Both the position numbers and the translations under genes were made by a program. A stretch of 6,571 nt of DNA from Chitinophagia bacterium (lineage in GTDB: Bacteria; Bacteroidota; Bacteroidia; Chitinophagales; Chitinophagaceae): NCBI GenBank assembly GCA_010021705.1, contig RGMU01000086.1:1-6571 (forward strand), given 5' to 3'. Below the pieces are notes generated by a model. The model made no database searches, had not been told where the DNA came from, and saw nothing but the letters and a program-made list of their open reading frames with translations. Positions 6,494-6,571 of the stretch are shown one piece after another. Each line of letters opens with the position of its first letter. Within the stretch, counting starts at the first letter, position 1.

Positions 6494-6522
6494 CAAATGT
6501 AGCATATTCTTTATCAGCACAA
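6494..6522 (-). promoter_or_regulatory. Bacteroidota-type promoter for the ABC permease gene
   Basis: The minus strand carries TTG (6520-6522), 18 nt of spacer, then TACATTTG (6494-6501). This matches the TTG-N17-23-TAnnTTTG consensus used by the phylum's housekeeping sigma factor. Transcription would start near 6488-6491, giving a leader of about 20 nt before the ATG at 6468. It is the best promoter in the window, and it implies that the permease transcript begins here and is not an extension of an operon containing an upstream ATPase gene. Confidence 0.7.
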
Positions 6523-6571
6523 TACTATTTATCGGCATTTAAAGCTATTCTACCGTGTTTGTAATTAAATT

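Noticed and set aside
6275..6502. Plus-strand 75-residue open frame over the start of the permease
   Set aside because: It is antisense to TM1 and the start of the permease and to its promoter; no domain is seen.
1..6571. CRISPR array, tRNA or rRNA gene, insertion sequence, defence or toxin-antitoxin system
   Set aside because: I looked for these on both strands and found no spaced repeat array, no clover-leaf sequence, no transposase and no paired small toxin-antitoxin genes.

Overview
The window looks like chromosomal DNA of a member of the Bacteroidota, and the order Chitinophagales is a reasonable guess. Three things support this. The RND pump closely resembles the multidrug pumps typical of that phylum. 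Sites matching the phylum's TAnnTTTG -7 promoter element lie just upstream of three of the five genes. The gene starts are preceded by A-rich sequence rather than Shine-Dalgarno sites. The phylum call is firm; the order is a guess.

All five genes lie on the minus strand, so transcription runs from high to low coordinates. From upstream to downstream they are: an ABC-2 type transporter permease (5368-6468) behind a clear TTG-N18-TACATTTG promoter; miaB (3918-5339), a tRNA methylthiotransferase starting 28 nt after the permease stop, with its own -7-like element; a small unknown, probably exported or lipid-anchored protein with a very acidic centre (3332-3757); a periplasmic adaptor lipoprotein of an RND efflux pump (2080-3159); and the first 684 residues of the AcrB-type RND pump (1-2053), cut by the left edge.

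The adaptor and pump are 26 nt apart and surely form one operon for a tripartite efflux system. Its outer-membrane channel is not visible and would be expected beyond the left edge. No regulator gene is present. The permease has no ATPase partner in the window. The 3160-3331 gap holds an imperfect hairpin and a pair of imperfect direct repeats but no recognisable promoter. The 3758-3917 gap holds a -7-like element, two small inverted repeats, and a 40-nt element of roughly tandem 9-nt units bounded by TTGTC/GACAA. It resembles dispersed intergenic repeats I recall from Bacteroidota genomes.

Most of the window is ordinary. The points most worth a second look are an Asp-to-Asn change at the second position of the proton-relay Asp pair in the RND pump, the intergenic repeat element, and the unknown acidic small protein directly upstream of the efflux operon. 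I do not see a clear new system.
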